Assembly: GCF_003612565.1 (NCBI RefSeq) | Contig: NZ_RAZG01000009.1 | Span: forward strand, 1-64,000 | Direction of reading: 5' to 3' | Length of the DNA: 64,000 nucleotides | Source of the DNA: Roseburia sp. 1XD42-69 | GTDB lineage: Bacteria > Bacillota > Clostridia > Lachnospirales > Lachnospiraceae | Shown: positions 44,092 to 53,425 of the stretch, piece after piece | How the letters are laid out: every line of letters starts with the position of its first letter | How positions within the stretch are numbered: the first letter of the stretch is position 1 | The notes under the pieces: generated by a model | The model's input: the letters and a program-made list of their open reading frames with translations, nothing else | What the model was told of the DNA's origin: nothing | Databases searched by the model: none | Position numbers and translations under genes: made by a program

Positions 44092-46680
44092 ATGAACATA
44101 CACAAATTTACACAAAAGTCAGTGGAAGCCATTAACGATTGTGAAAAGCTTGCCTATGAATATGGCAACCAGGAGATTGAGCAGGAGCATTTGCTCTTAG
44201 CCCTTCTGCGCCAGCAGGACGGCTTAATCCAGAAAATGATTGAAAAGATGGAAATCAATAAAGAGCATTTTATGGACAATGCCGTCCGTCATTTGGAGAA
44301 ACGTGTAAAAGTCTCCGGCGGGCAGATTTATATGGGGCAGGCCTTAAATAAAGTATTAATCAGTGCCGAGGATGAGGCAAAAGCCATGGGAGATGAGTAT
44401 GTTTCCGTGGAGCATTTGTTTTTGTCCATGATAAAATACCCGAACCCTGCCTTAAAAGAAATTTTTAAGGAGTACGGCATCACAAGGGACAGATTTTTAA
44501 CAGCCCTTTCCACAGTGCGGGGAAACCAGCGGGTGACCACGGACAATCCTGAGGCCACTTACGACACATTGGAAAAATATGCTTACGATTTGGTGGAACG
44601 GGCCAGAAACCAGAAATTGGACCCGGTTATCGGCAGGGACGGAGAAATCAGAAATGTGGTGCGCATCCTTTCCAGGAAAACGAAAAACAACCCGGTACTC
44701 ATCGGTGAGCCAGGTGTGGGAAAAACCGCAGTGGTGGAGGGCCTTGCCCAGCGAATTGTAAGAGGGGATGTGCCGGAGGGATTAAAGGATAAAAAACTCT
44801 TTGCATTGGATATGGGAGCATTAGTGGCAGGCGCCAAGTACAGGGGAGAGTTTGAAGAGCGTTTAAAAGCCCTTTTGGATGAGGTAAAAAAATCTGACGG
44901 GCAGATTATCCTCTTTATCGATGAACTGCACACCATTGTGGGGGCAGGGAAAACCGACGGCGCCATGGATGCGGGAAATATGCTAAAGCCCATGCTGGCC
45001 AGAGGGGAACTCCACTGTATCGGCGCCACCACCTTAGATGAATACAGGCAGTATATTGAAAAAGACGCAGCGTTAGAGCGGCGGTTCCAGCCGGTTATGG
45101 TAGAGGAGCCCACAGTGGAGGATACCATTTCTATCTTAAGGGGACTAAAAGAGCGGTACGAGGTATTCCACGGGGTTAAAATTGCAGATTCCGCCCTGGT
45201 GTCGGCAGCGGTGCTCTCCAACCGCTATATTTCCGACCGTTTCCTGCCGGATAAAGCTATTGATTTAGTGGATGAGGCATGTGCCCTGATCAAGACGGAG
45301 CTTGACTCCATGCCCAGTGAATTGGATGAATTAAACCGCCGGGTAATGCAACTTGAAATTGAGGAGACAGCCTTAAAAAAAGAGGAGGATACCTTAAGCA
45401 AAAACCGCCTTGCCACACTGCAGAAGGAACTGGCAGAGTTAAGAGACGAGTTTTCCAGCAAAAAAGCCCAGTGGGACAATGAGAAAAATTCTGTGGAGCA
45501 TGTGCAGAAGCTGAGAGAAGATTTGGAAAATGTGAAAAATGAAATAAAGCAGGCACAGCAGAATTATGATTTGGAGAAAGCCGCAGAGCTTCAGTACGGC
45601 AAACTGCCCAGTATCCAGAAAGCCCTTGAGGCGGAGGAGACCAGAGTAAAGAGTGAGGAGTACTCCCTGGTTCACGAAAATGTCAGCGAGGAGGAAATCG
45701 CCCGGATTATCTCAAGATGGAGCGGGATTCCCGTGGCAAAACTTACGGAGAGCGAGCGGAACAAAACTCTGCATTTGGACGAGGAACTCCACAGAAGGGT
45801 TGTGGGGCAGGACGACGGCGTAACCAAGGTATCAGAGGCCATTATCCGCTCCAAGGCAGGCATTAAAGACCCGGGAAAACCCATCGGCTCCTTCCTGTTT
45901 TTAGGGCCTACGGGAGTGGGAAAAACAGAGCTTGCAAAAGCTTTGGCAGAGAGCCTTTTTGACGATGAGAGCAATATGGTAAGGCTGGATATGTCCGAGT
46001 ACATGGAGAAATATTCCGTGTCAAGGCTGATTGGGGCGCCTCCCGGATATGCGGGTTACGACGAGGGAGGGCAGCTCACGGAGGCCGTTCGGAGAAAGCC
46101 CTACTCCGTGGTGCTTTTCGATGAGGTGGAAAAAGCCCACCCGGATGTGTTTAATGTGCTTTTGCAGGTGCTTGACGACGGAAGGATTACGGATTCCCAG
46201 GGCCGTACCGTGGACTTTAAGAATACCATTATCATTATGACATCAAACCTGGGTTCCGCCCATCTTCTGGAGGGTATGGATGAGAACGGCAGTATCCGCC
46301 CGGAGGCGGAAGAAGCAGTGATGCAGGAACTTCGGGGAAGTTTCCGCCCGGAATTTTTAAACCGTCTGGATGAGATTATTATGTTTAAGGCATTGACAAA
46401 AGACAATATCGGAAATATTATTCATCTTTTGATGGAAGAATTAAACAGCAGAGTCAAAGACAAGGGGATCCAGGTGGAATTAAGCCCTGCTGCGGAGGAT
46501 TATATAGTGGAGAACGGTTATGACCCGGTGTACGGGGCAAGGCCCTTAAAGCGTTTTCTCCAGAAATATGTGGAGACTCTTTCCGCCAAAATTATCTTAG
46601 GAGACCAGGTAAAGGGCGGGGATACCATTTATATTGACACGGTAAACGGGGAGCTTAGTGCTTCTGTGAGAAATGGTTAG
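44092..46680 (+). CDS. clpB: ATP-dependent chaperone ClpB
   Basis: 862 residues from ATG 44092 ([20 protein letters not shown]). Double Clp N repeats are followed by AAA1 with Walker A GEPGVGKT (about 205-212) and FIDELH, the coiled-coil middle domain (about 400-525), AAA2 with Walker A GPTGVGKT (about 605-612) and [10 protein letters not shown], and the C-terminal D2-small domain. The middle domain distinguishes ClpB from ClpA/ClpC. It dissolves protein aggregates with DnaK. The CIRCE promoter places it in the HrcA heat-shock regulon. Confidence 0.95.
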   Translation: MNIHKFTQKSVEAINDCEKLAYEYGNQEIEQEHLLLALLRQQDGLIQKMIEKMEINKEHFMDNAVRHLEKRVKVSGGQIYMGQALNKVLISAEDEAKAMGDEYVSVEHLFLSMIKYPNPALKEIFKEYGITRDRFLTALSTVRGNQRVTTDNPEATYDTLEKYAYDLVERARNQKLDPVIGRDGEIRNVVRILSRKTKNNPVLIGEPGVGKTAVVEGLAQRIVRGDVPEGLKDKKLFALDMGALVAGAKYRGEFEERLKALLDEVKKSDGQIILFIDELHTIVGAGKTDGAMDAGNMLKPMLARGELHCIGATTLDEYRQYIEKDAALERRFQPVMVEEPTVEDTISILRGLKERYEVFHGVKIADSALVSAAVLSNRYISDRFLPDKAIDLVDEACALIKTELDSMPSELDELNRRVMQLEIEETALKKEEDTLSKNRLATLQKELAELRDEFSSKKAQWDNEKNSVEHVQKLREDLENVKNEIKQAQQNYDLEKAAELQYGKLPSIQKALEAEETRVKSEEYSLVHENVSEEEIARIISRWSGIPVAKLTESERNKTLHLDEELHRRVVGQDDGVTKVSEAIIRSKAGIKDPGKPIGSFLFLGPTGVGKTELAKALAESLFDDESNMVRLDMSEYMEKYSVSRLIGAPPGYAGYDEGGQLTEAVRRKPYSVVLFDEVEKAHPDVFNVLLQVLDDGRITDSQGRTVDFKNTIIIMTSNLGSAHLLEGMDENGSIRPEAEEAVMQELRGSFRPEFLNRLDEIIMFKALTKDNIGNIIHLLMEELNSRVKDKGIQVELSPAAEDYIVENGYDPVYGARPLKRFLQKYVETLSAKIILGDQVKGGDTIYIDTVNGELSASVRNG

Positions 46681-46699
46681 CAGACTGTAGGAAAAATAG

Positions 46700-46733
46700 T
46701 GCCGGAATGGCCCATTGGGTGTTCCGGCATTTT
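46700..46733 (+). terminator. Terminator after clpB
   Basis: TGCCGGAAtGGCCCA / TGGGTGTTCCGGCA forms a long stem followed by TTTT. Confidence 0.75.
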
Positions 46734-46810
46734 AAATACTTGCAAAAACTTGCGGCTGTTTATTAGACTGTGGTATTCTATAGGTGAAGTTTAAAATGTG
46801 GAGGAGCCGG

Positions 46811-47554
46811 ATGAAAGAGAAAATAAATGAAATATTTAAAGACTGGAATGAAACACTAATATGGTCCTGTTTACAGGGTGTAATGGGAGAAATACATACG
46901 AATCCGGCGGAAGATGCCGCAATGGCAATATTAGGGGATTTTGCATTTTTTGCAGGAAACCCAAGTGAAGAACTGATGAAATATAAACCGGAAAGTTTTC
47001 GGCAGGACTTTATGATTTTGGTCCCTCAGGATGAAGCGTGGGCTAAATTGATGGAAAAGTGTTATGGAGATAAAGCCAAGAAAGTTACAAGATTTGCAAT
47101 CAAAAAGGAAAAAAATATTTTTGACAGGGCGAAATTAGAGGAGGCTGTATTAAACATTCCGGAGGGTTATGAATTAAAAATGATTGAAAAAGCAGAATAT
47201 CATATGTGCCTTAACAATGAATGGGCAAAGGATTTGGTATCACAATATAAAGATTATGATACTTATAAGGATTTGGGTTTGGGTGCGGCTGCTTTGAAGG
47301 ATGGGGAATTAGTATCCGGAGCTTCCTCTTACAGTACATACAGGGGAGGGATTGAGATAGAAATCGACACAAGGGAAGACCACCGAAGAAAAGGCCTGGC
47401 ATATGCCTGCGGCGCAAAACTGATTTTGGAATGTTTAAAAAGGGGCCTGTATCCAAGCTGGGATGCACAGAATAAATGGTCGGTGGCATTGGCAGGGAAG
47501 CTGGGATATCATTTTAGCCATGAATATATTGCTTATGAAATAAGGGAATATTAG
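46811..47554 (+). CDS. GNAT acetyltransferase (GNAT_acetyltran type)
   Basis: 247 residues from ATG 46811, with GTGGAGGAG 7 nt upstream. The N-terminal half has DAAMAILGDFAFFAGNPSEE and the C-terminal half the acetyl-CoA site IEIDTREDHRRKGLAYACGA and WDAQNKWSVALAGKLGYHF. The layout matches the GNAT_acetyltran family of Firmicutes, of unknown substrate. The following lipoprotein gene starts 1 bp after the stop. Confidence 0.82.
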   Translation: MKEKINEIFKDWNETLIWSCLQGVMGEIHTNPAEDAAMAILGDFAFFAGNPSEELMKYKPESFRQDFMILVPQDEAWAKLMEKCYGDKAKKVTRFAIKKEKNIFDRAKLEEAVLNIPEGYELKMIEKAEYHMCLNNEWAKDLVSQYKDYDTYKDLGLGAAALKDGELVSGASSYSTYRGGIEIEIDTREDHRRKGLAYACGAKLILECLKRGLYPSWDAQNKWSVALAGKLGYHFSHEYIAYEIREY

Positions 47555-47555
47555 T

Positions 47556-48182
47556 ATGCGGATAATAAAAAAATATTGTTTGGTTCTTGTATTTGCAGCT
47601 TTCACAGGACTGGAAGGGTGCAGCACTATGTCATCTGAATCTGCCCAGGGAAACGAAAAAGCAATCGTCTCTAACATTGATGATACGACAGCACAATACC
47701 ATGGGAAGGGGCAAAATTCGGGGACGGAATCGAAAGGCAACGGGGAAGAACGTGTTGGTTTGAGCGAAGCAGAGATAGTGAATGCAGCCGAATTTGGCAA
47801 TCCCAAAGAAGTGTTAGATCAAATGCCCATTGTATCAAATGTTGAAGTGAAAAAAACAGGGAAGGATGAACTGCAAATGGAATTTGAATTAGAAAATGTG
47901 GGCCTGTGCACTTTTGCTGCCAATAAAGGAGCGAAATCCGTTCTGCCGGATGAAGTTTTTGTAGACGCCACTAAAGTTGAGTGGACGGCAGTAACCGCAG
48001 ATGGAGAGAATATTTTTCCTTATATGAGGGTGAATGAACCTGGGGATATGTTTATGATAGATTGGACATATAATGGATACAGTTTTGCTATTTATGGGAA
48101 GTCACCCCAGGAAAGAAGCGATAGAGATATGGCCGGAAAGATTGCGTTAGCAATTATATACAACTTGAGTGGAGGGGAATAA
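47556..48182 (+). CDS. Hypothetical lipoprotein
   Basis: 208 residues. Signal peptide MRIIKKYCLVLVFAAFTGLE with lipobox LEGC. A hydrophilic linker is followed by a beta-rich domain (VSNVEVKKTGKDELQMEFEL, FPYMRVNEPGDMFMIDWTYN). I do not recognise the family. It is adjacent to and probably co-transcribed with the GNAT gene. Confidence 0.6.
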   Translation: MRIIKKYCLVLVFAAFTGLEGCSTMSSESAQGNEKAIVSNIDDTTAQYHGKGQNSGTESKGNGEERVGLSEAEIVNAAEFGNPKEVLDQMPIVSNVEVKKTGKDELQMEFELENVGLCTFAANKGAKSVLPDEVFVDATKVEWTAVTADGENIFPYMRVNEPGDMFMIDWTYNGYSFAIYGKSPQERSDRDMAGKIALAIIYNLSGGE

Positions 48183-48197
48183 TTGTGCCCTCAGATT

Positions 48198-48224
48198 TGA
48201 AAAAAGGGGCGTTTCACCCCTTTT
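48198..48224. terminator. Terminator between lipoprotein and AraC genes
   Basis: AAAAAGGGG CGTTT CCCCTTTT forms a compact stem with A and T runs, serving both convergent genes. The AraC stop codon lies within it. Confidence 0.7.
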
Positions 48225-49053
48225 CCCTTACCGGAATCCAGATTTCACTGACATAATCGGGGGAAGTGTTATCTCCCGGTAAATAATTTTCAAAATCATA
48301 ATCAGGAATCAATTCATAATCTGTCCCCGGAAGCCATTCCCGGTAAATATCTTCCCAGGTTTTTTGAATGGCTTCCGGCATTGGCCCCACACATTTAAAA
48401 ATGGCCCATGTATAAGCCGGAATATGGATAACACGAAAACCCTCCGGTGTTTCTTTCACATCATCCGCATCGCATCCTATCCCGTACAAAAAACCTTCGG
48501 CGTCGTTTTTTTCCTGGGCGCAGACACCTAAATATCCCGGAGCCTTTTTGTACATTTCTTTTTGATAATATTCGTCCCAAAATGCAGGAATCCCTTTTTC
48601 ACTGCTCTCATCCGTAAACATTTTACCATAAACAAGGAGCCGGAACTCTTCTTTTTTCTCAATGCGGTAATCCATAATTTTACCACCTTCCACTGATATT
48701 TTAACAACAAGTTTATTAAAAGATTTCAACTCACTTCCCTTTTTAGCCTGGCTTGGGGTGATTCCGTGAAACCTTGTAAATGCCTTTGAAAAACTTTCCG
48801 GTGATTGATATCCATACTTAAGTGCAACATCAATCACTTTTGAATTTTGCCTGGTCAATTCTTCTCCGGCTAAGGACAATCTTCTTTTTTTCAAATATTC
48901 CCCCACAGCCATGTCTGTGAAAAGGCGGAACATTCTTTGGAAATGGAAAGATGAAATATGTACATAATTGGAAATATCTTCACAATGTATATTTTCTGTC
49001 AAGTGAGTTTCCATATATTCGATTGCCCTGTTGATTGACTGTACCCATTCCAT
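48214..49053 (-). CDS. AraC regulator with GyrI-like effector domain
   Basis: 279 residues from ATG 49053, supported by ACAGGAGGAAG upstream. The HTH is at the N-terminus (YMETHLTENIHCEDISNYVH, SPESFSKAFTRFHGITPSQA). After it comes an effector-binding domain (ISVEGGKIMDYRIEKKEEFR, YLGVCAQEKNDAEGF, IPAYTWAIFKCVG) of the GyrI/Rob type that binds small hydrophobic cations. It may control a drug response; no transporter is adjacent. Confidence 0.87.
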   Translation of the reverse strand: MEWVQSINRAIEYMETHLTENIHCEDISNYVHISSFHFQRMFRLFTDMAVGEYLKKRRLSLAGEELTRQNSKVIDVALKYGYQSPESFSKAFTRFHGITPSQAKKGSELKSFNKLVVKISVEGGKIMDYRIEKKEEFRLLVYGKMFTDESSEKGIPAFWDEYYQKEMYKKAPGYLGVCAQEKNDAEGFLYGIGCDADDVKETPEGFRVIHIPAYTWAIFKCVGPMPEAIQKTWEDIYREWLPGTDYELIPDYDFENYLPGDNTSPDYVSEIWIPVREKG

Positions 49054-49074
49054 ACACTTACTTCCTCCTGTCAA

Positions 49075-49567
49075 TTATTCTATTGGAATATCTATAAAAA
49101 ATCCTGACATTTTATGCTTCGATTTGTCTGTTTTATCTTGTTTTGTCACTCCAACACATAATTCTATTGGCGATGAATACGTTTATTTCCATCTGCTTTC
49201 CAAGGTAAGCAATAGATACGAAAAACGCAAAGAAAAAGATAAGAGAATTCTCTTTTTAGAGGGCAGTTTCAATTTCATTAAAATATATAAGGAAAGTCCC
49301 ACAGACTAAAGGGATAAAAGCACCATAAGGCTTATCTCCATTGTTATGTAACAAAAGAAAAAGACGAGAAATAATGTCCACAGGGAAATAAATTTTTTGT
49401 TGTGTTTCAAATGTGAAATCCTTTTTTCAAACTGCTGCCGAATATTATGCTGACATTAAGAATAGCACTGTCCGCCTGACAAATCAACCGATATTTCAGT
49501 TGGCTTATGGGAAAAATATATGGTAAAATAAATTAATATTTATATTACAGTAGAAGGGAGACAACAA
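49075..49567. other. Intergenic stretch without a supported gene
   Basis: AT-rich sequence between the divergent AraC and LUD genes. I see no convincing ribosome site or family-like frame. A 92-codon plus-strand frame overlaps the AraC 5' end and has no recognisable content. Promoters for both flanking genes are expected here. Confidence 0.5.
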
Positions 49568-50173
49568 ATGGATTTCACCACAGTAGAAAAAAATTTAAAT
49601 GACAGGGGATTTCAAGTAACCATTTTTGAAAATCAGGAGGAAGCGGTAAAATATCTGGAAACACAAATCAACGGACAGACCGTTGGCTTTGGAGGTTCCG
49701 TCACACTGGAGCAAATGGGATTATATGAGGCCCTTCAAAGCCACAATCAGGTATTCTGGCACTGGCGGATACCAGAGGGGAAAACGGGGCAGGAAGTGAA
49801 ACAAGCGGCAGCTGCTGCAAAGGTATACATATCCTCCGTAAACGCACTGGCCAAAACGGGGGAGATTATTAATATTGACGGGAACTGCAACCGGGTGTCT
49901 TCCATTTTTTATGGACATGAGAAAGTTTACCTCATCTTGGGAGAGAATAAAATAGAAGAGGATTATGAAAGGGCATTATACCGTGCCAGAAATACGGCTG
50001 CTCCCCGAAATGCGAAAAGGCTTAGGATAAATACTCCCTGTGCCCAAAAGGGAGAGAAATGCTACGACTGTAAAAGCCCTGACAGAATCTGCAGAGGGCT
50101 TTCTGTTTTATGGGAAAAGCCCACATCAGGGGAATTTGAGGTGATATTGGTTTGTCAGGATCTGGGATTTTAA
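49568..50173 (+). CDS. LUD domain protein (LutC/YkgG family)
   Basis: 201 residues behind AGAAGGGAGAC. The LUD fold shows QTVGFGGSVTLEQMGLYEAL, KVYISSVNALAKTGEIINID, GNCNRVSSIFYGHEKVYLIL and a terminal Cys cluster (NTPCAQKGEKCYDCKSPDRI followed by C). LutC-type proteins take part in lactate oxidation to pyruvate, but single LUD proteins with a C-terminal Cys cluster are common in Clostridia and less well understood. No lutA or lutB gene is adjacent. Confidence 0.8.
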   Translation: MDFTTVEKNLNDRGFQVTIFENQEEAVKYLETQINGQTVGFGGSVTLEQMGLYEALQSHNQVFWHWRIPEGKTGQEVKQAAAAAKVYISSVNALAKTGEIINIDGNCNRVSSIFYGHEKVYLILGENKIEEDYERALYRARNTAAPRNAKRLRINTPCAQKGEKCYDCKSPDRICRGLSVLWEKPTSGEFEVILVCQDLGF

Positions 50174-50191
50174 AAGAGAGGGGAAATACAT

Positions 50192-50458
50192 ATGAAACCT
50201 CTTATTTTAATTGTGGAAGACGATACGGAAATAGGCAGTCTCCTGAAAAAAATCCTTAAGTGCCAGGGGTATGAAATTTTATATCTTTTCCTTCAAAACC
50301 CGGAAAAGTATATTCCAGAGAAAACCTTTATGAATTGGTCTGGAAAGACGGCTATTACGGAACGGATCACACGGTAAATGTCCATGTGAGCAATCTGAGG
50401 AAAAAAATAAAAGAGCAGGACGGGGAAGAGGAGTATATTCAGTCTGTATACGGGTTAC
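50192..50458 (+). pseudogene. OmpR-type response regulator, internally deleted
   Basis: The frame starts MKPLILIVEDDTEIGSLLKK, the receiver N-terminus with the acidic pair, but after GYEILYLFLQNPEKY it is already in the DNA-binding domain; the phosphorylation Asp and most of the receiver are absent. A frameshift near 50330 moves to ENLYELVWKDGYYGTDHTVN and VHVSNLRKKIKEQ, the winged-helix recognition segment. The end is fused to the ABC fragment. Confidence 0.75.
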
Positions 50459-50804
50459 GAACCCCTATGACTCCCTGCTTGTGTTAGACAAGGTGTCCAT
50501 ACATGTAAAGCCCGGAGAGATATACGGGCTGATTGGGGATAACGGAGCGGGAAAAACAGGGGAAAAGGTTTTGGAAGAGACGGATGTGGGCAGGGTTTTG
50601 CGGGAAGTTTTTGTTGACAACTGCCTGATTTTGGAACAGGCAGATTTAAAAGCGGAAACGTGTTTTCCATGTCACCCTGTTTTAATCAGGGAAAACAAAG
50701 ATGCACTGGAAAGGATTTTTGTAAATCTTCTCCAAAACGCCGGCAGATATGCTTACAGTTATGTGAAACTTGAGATGGAAGAGGAAGAAATGGGGGGAGT
50801 TTAG
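50459..50804 (+). pseudogene. Fused fragments of an ABC ATPase and a histidine kinase
   Basis: The first 35 codons read YDSLLVLDKVSIHVKPGEIY and the Walker A GLIGDNGAGKT. Without a frame break the sequence changes to GEKVLEETDVGRVLREVF and ALERIFVNLLQNAGRYAYSY, which is the N-box region of a histidine kinase. ABC transporter plus two-component genes are typical of peptide-antibiotic resistance loci, so this may be the remnant of one Bce-like locus collapsed by deletions. Confidence 0.65.
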
Positions 50805-51003
50805 AGGCCGGTGTGAAAGAGGAGGGGCAGGATTCAGGAAATGATGGGAGGATTCTATGATCGTTTGTTTTGTGTTGTGTTTTCCTTTGGCTTTTTATGT
50901 CAATTTATGAGTGTGAAAATATTTGTCATAGATTTACAAATATTTTTCTTGACGTAGAAGTATATTCTGCTTATAATATTAATATAGAAAGGAGACTGAC
51001 GCT

Positions 51004-51969
51004 ATGGATACATTTCTCATGAAACCTAAAATCGATTTTGCATTTAAGGAGATTATGACGGACGAAAAAGCCCGCATTGGTTTTCTCTCCGCTGTCTTAA
51101 AATTAAATCCCAATGATATAAAAACGGCCATCCTGCTCAACACAGACTTGAAAAGGCTTCATGAAGATGACAAGCAGGGGATTTTGGATGTCAGGATCCT
51201 TTTAAATGACAATACCGAGATTGATATTGAGGTGCAGCTTTCCAAGCTGGCTGTCTGGGCAGAACGCTCCCTTTTCTACCTTGCTAAGATATATGTTGAT
51301 CAGCTGGAACCCGGGGATAGCTACCATAAATTAAAGAAATGCGTCAGTATCAGTATTCTGGACTTTTCACTTTTCCACGATTCCGACAGTTTTTATTCGT
51401 GCTTCCACATAGCAGAAGATGCCAGACATACGCTTTTCACAGACAAAATGGAATTCCATGTTTTGGAGCTTTCCAAGCTGCCGGAGGAATTAAAAGAGGA
51501 CAGCAGTGATATTTTATTGTGGGCGAAATTTATCAATGCGGAAAAGAAGGAGGAATTTGACATGATTGCAGAGAAAAATCCTTATATTGATAGTGCATAC
51601 CAGAAGCTGCAGGTCATCAGCCAGGACAAACAAAAGCGCATGGAATATGAAGCCAGGGAAAAGGCGGTGAGGGATTACAATGCCTACCGTTATGAAGCCG
51701 AGGAGATTGGGCGAAAAAAAGGCTGGATCGAGGGTCGCGTCAAAGGACAGGCAGAGGGGCGTGCAGAGGGGCGTGCAGAGGGGCGTGCAGAGGGGCGTGC
51801 AGAGGGGCGTGCAGAGGGCCATGCAGAAGGATTGGCTGAGGGTATTGTGGCGATGTTTTCCCTCCTTATGGACATAAATACTCCATATGTAAAGGCGATT
51901 GAAACTATCGCTTCCAAATTTGATATTTCTGCAGATATGGTAGAAACTTACGTGAATAACAAGAAATAA
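51004..51969 (+). CDS. Rpn-type PD-(D/E)XK nuclease/transposase-like protein
   Basis: 321 residues behind GAAAGGAGACTGACGCT. The N-terminus MDTFLMKPKIDFAFKEIMTD and the nuclease core GILDVRILLNDNTEIDIEVQ (D...ExQ) fit the PDDEXK_2/Rpn family. The middle has LFYLAKIYVDQLEPGDSYHK and a helix ending KKGWIEGRVKG, followed by a tandem AEGR stretch. Rpn proteins promote RecA-independent recombination; they are abundant, mobile and variable. The intact reading frame and strong ribosome site suggest it is expressed. Confidence 0.88.
   Translation: MDTFLMKPKIDFAFKEIMTDEKARIGFLSAVLKLNPNDIKTAILLNTDLKRLHEDDKQGILDVRILLNDNTEIDIEVQLSKLAVWAERSLFYLAKIYVDQLEPGDSYHKLKKCVSISILDFSLFHDSDSFYSCFHIAEDARHTLFTDKMEFHVLELSKLPEELKEDSSDILLWAKFINAEKKEEFDMIAEKNPYIDSAYQKLQVISQDKQKRMEYEAREKAVRDYNAYRYEAEEIGRKKGWIEGRVKGQAEGRAEGRAEGRAEGRAEGRAEGHAEGLAEGIVAMFSLLMDINTPYVKAIETIASKFDISADMVETYVNNKK
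51751..51837 (+). repeat. 12-bp tandem repeat coding for AEGR
   Basis: GCAGAGGGGCGT occurs five times exactly (51751-51810), then two diverged units give AEGH and AEGL. The unit keeps frame, so gain or loss changes the protein by four residues. Confidence 0.85.
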
Positions 51970-52582
51970 TAGGTACACGGTACTTTCTGGCTATAGATTC
52001 CCCTTAAGATTATCTGGGAATCTATAGTCTACAATTTATACTGGCGGACAAAATTTTCTGATTATGCTAAATTACGGTCTAAATTTTATCGGCAAGCCGC
52101 TCCGCCATCAAGATCAGGGTGTCAGGGTTATGTGCATCACCTCTGTTATTTCATGTTGTATCCAGATAATTTTTATCTTTATCATAAAGTAGTCATGGTG
52201 ATACTTTGAAATAGTCGCATTTCGACGATAATGATTGCGGGAGTTCTGTCTAATGTTTTCCACAGGGAAGAAAAATAAGCATTTACATGTCAAAGTATTA
52301 AAAATATGGTTGAAATCATCGTTTCAGCTTGCGAAATGCAAATACTTGGGAGGATTATATTTATTGATAGAAGATAGATAATAAAATTGTGAAAAGAATC
52401 AATGAACTGCTGAAAGACATAAAAAGAATGGAATTATGTACTACATATGAAGACGGTGGACTTGATTAATTCTTGCACAAGCCGCAGCATGTATAATCCT
52501 GTGTAATAGGAAAATAAAGTATTAATTTCCAAGCTGCCCCCGGCATATATTATTGTAAGCAAATTTTTATGGCTGGTCATAG
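51970..52582. other. Gap with no supported gene
   Basis: About 610 bp. A short minus-strand frame (around 52081-52140) encodes HNPDTLILMAERLADKI before a stop and looks like the end of a lost gene. A 26-codon frame at 52388 on the plus strand has no clear ribosome site. The last 100 bp should hold the promoter of the deacetylase gene. Confidence 0.45.
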
Positions 52583-53359
52583 ATGAAAAATTTTAAAAAT
52601 TTCCTTGCGGCCTTTGATGTGGTAATGGTTTTTGTGCTGGCTGGTTTGTGGGCGGAAAAGAACATGCTGCAAATGGTATCTTCCTATATGGAACGGGAGG
52701 GGGAAAATGTACCGGCAATGCAGACAGAGCAGATACAAAAAAAACAGGGGGACACGGAGGAGCCTATTAAGATACAGGAAGATACGAATTATTTTGAGTT
52801 AGAAGACAAAAAGATAGCGATTACATTTGACGACGGCCCCAATTTAACTTACACCCCCGGCCTTTTGCAGGGGCTAAGGGAGCGGAATGTAAAAGCTACT
52901 TTTTTTGTGATTGGGAAAAACGCAGCGGAGCACCCGGAGCTTATAGAGGAGATGAAAAAGGACGGACATCTCATAGGAAACCATACCTATAACCACATTC
53001 AGTTAAACGACTCAAACAGGGAGGTATTTAAGGAAGAACTGAAAAAAAACAGCGAAACCATAAGGAATATTACAGGGGAAGACACTTTGTATGTAAGGCC
53101 CCCCTACGGAAGCTGGGATAAAGATTTTGAGAAGGAGTTAAATATGTTTCCCGTTTTGTGGGACATTGATCCCAGGGACTGGTGCAGCAGTGATGCGGGG
53201 AAAGTTGTGGAAACCGTGTTAAGCCAGGCGGAGGAAAATTCCATTATCCTTCTTCACGACCAGTATGACACTTCCATAGCGGCGGCATTTGCCATTATAG
53301 ACAAATTGAAAGAGGAAGGGTATCAATTTGTCACTGTGGATGAGATTTTATTTGACTGA
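52583..53359 (+). CDS. Polysaccharide deacetylase (NodB family)
   Basis: 258 residues. One N-terminal membrane helix (about 8-25) anchors it. The NodB domain has ITFDDGPNLTYTPGLLQGLR (catalytic Asp, metal Asp), GNHTYNHIQL (metal His pair), YVRPPYGSWD and ILLHDQYDT. It would deacetylate peptidoglycan or another surface glycan outside the cell, as PdaA-like proteins do. There is no strong ribosome site before ATG 52583. Confidence 0.88.
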   Translation: MKNFKNFLAAFDVVMVFVLAGLWAEKNMLQMVSSYMEREGENVPAMQTEQIQKKQGDTEEPIKIQEDTNYFELEDKKIAITFDDGPNLTYTPGLLQGLRERNVKATFFVIGKNAAEHPELIEEMKKDGHLIGNHTYNHIQLNDSNREVFKEELKKNSETIRNITGEDTLYVRPPYGSWDKDFEKELNMFPVLWDIDPRDWCSSDAGKVVETVLSQAEENSIILLHDQYDTSIAAAFAIIDKLKEEGYQFVTVDEILFD

Positions 53360-53425
53360 CGCATTGCTTATCTGGAAACAATGTAGTAAAATACATAATT
53401 AGGAAAAGTGCCAGGAGAATAAAAC

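Noticed and set aside
44583-45221. 212-codon minus-strand frame
   Set aside because: Antisense to the ClpB AAA1 domain, with Ser/Pro-rich content typical of a shadow frame.
49031-49309. 92-codon plus-strand frame, weakly reminiscent of an IstB segment
   Set aside because: Similarity is limited to a few residues and the frame overlaps the AraC 5' end; not enough to call a gene.
51514-51978. Minus-strand frame with CTPL repeats
   Set aside because: Antisense of the AEGR repeat in the Rpn gene, without a start signal.
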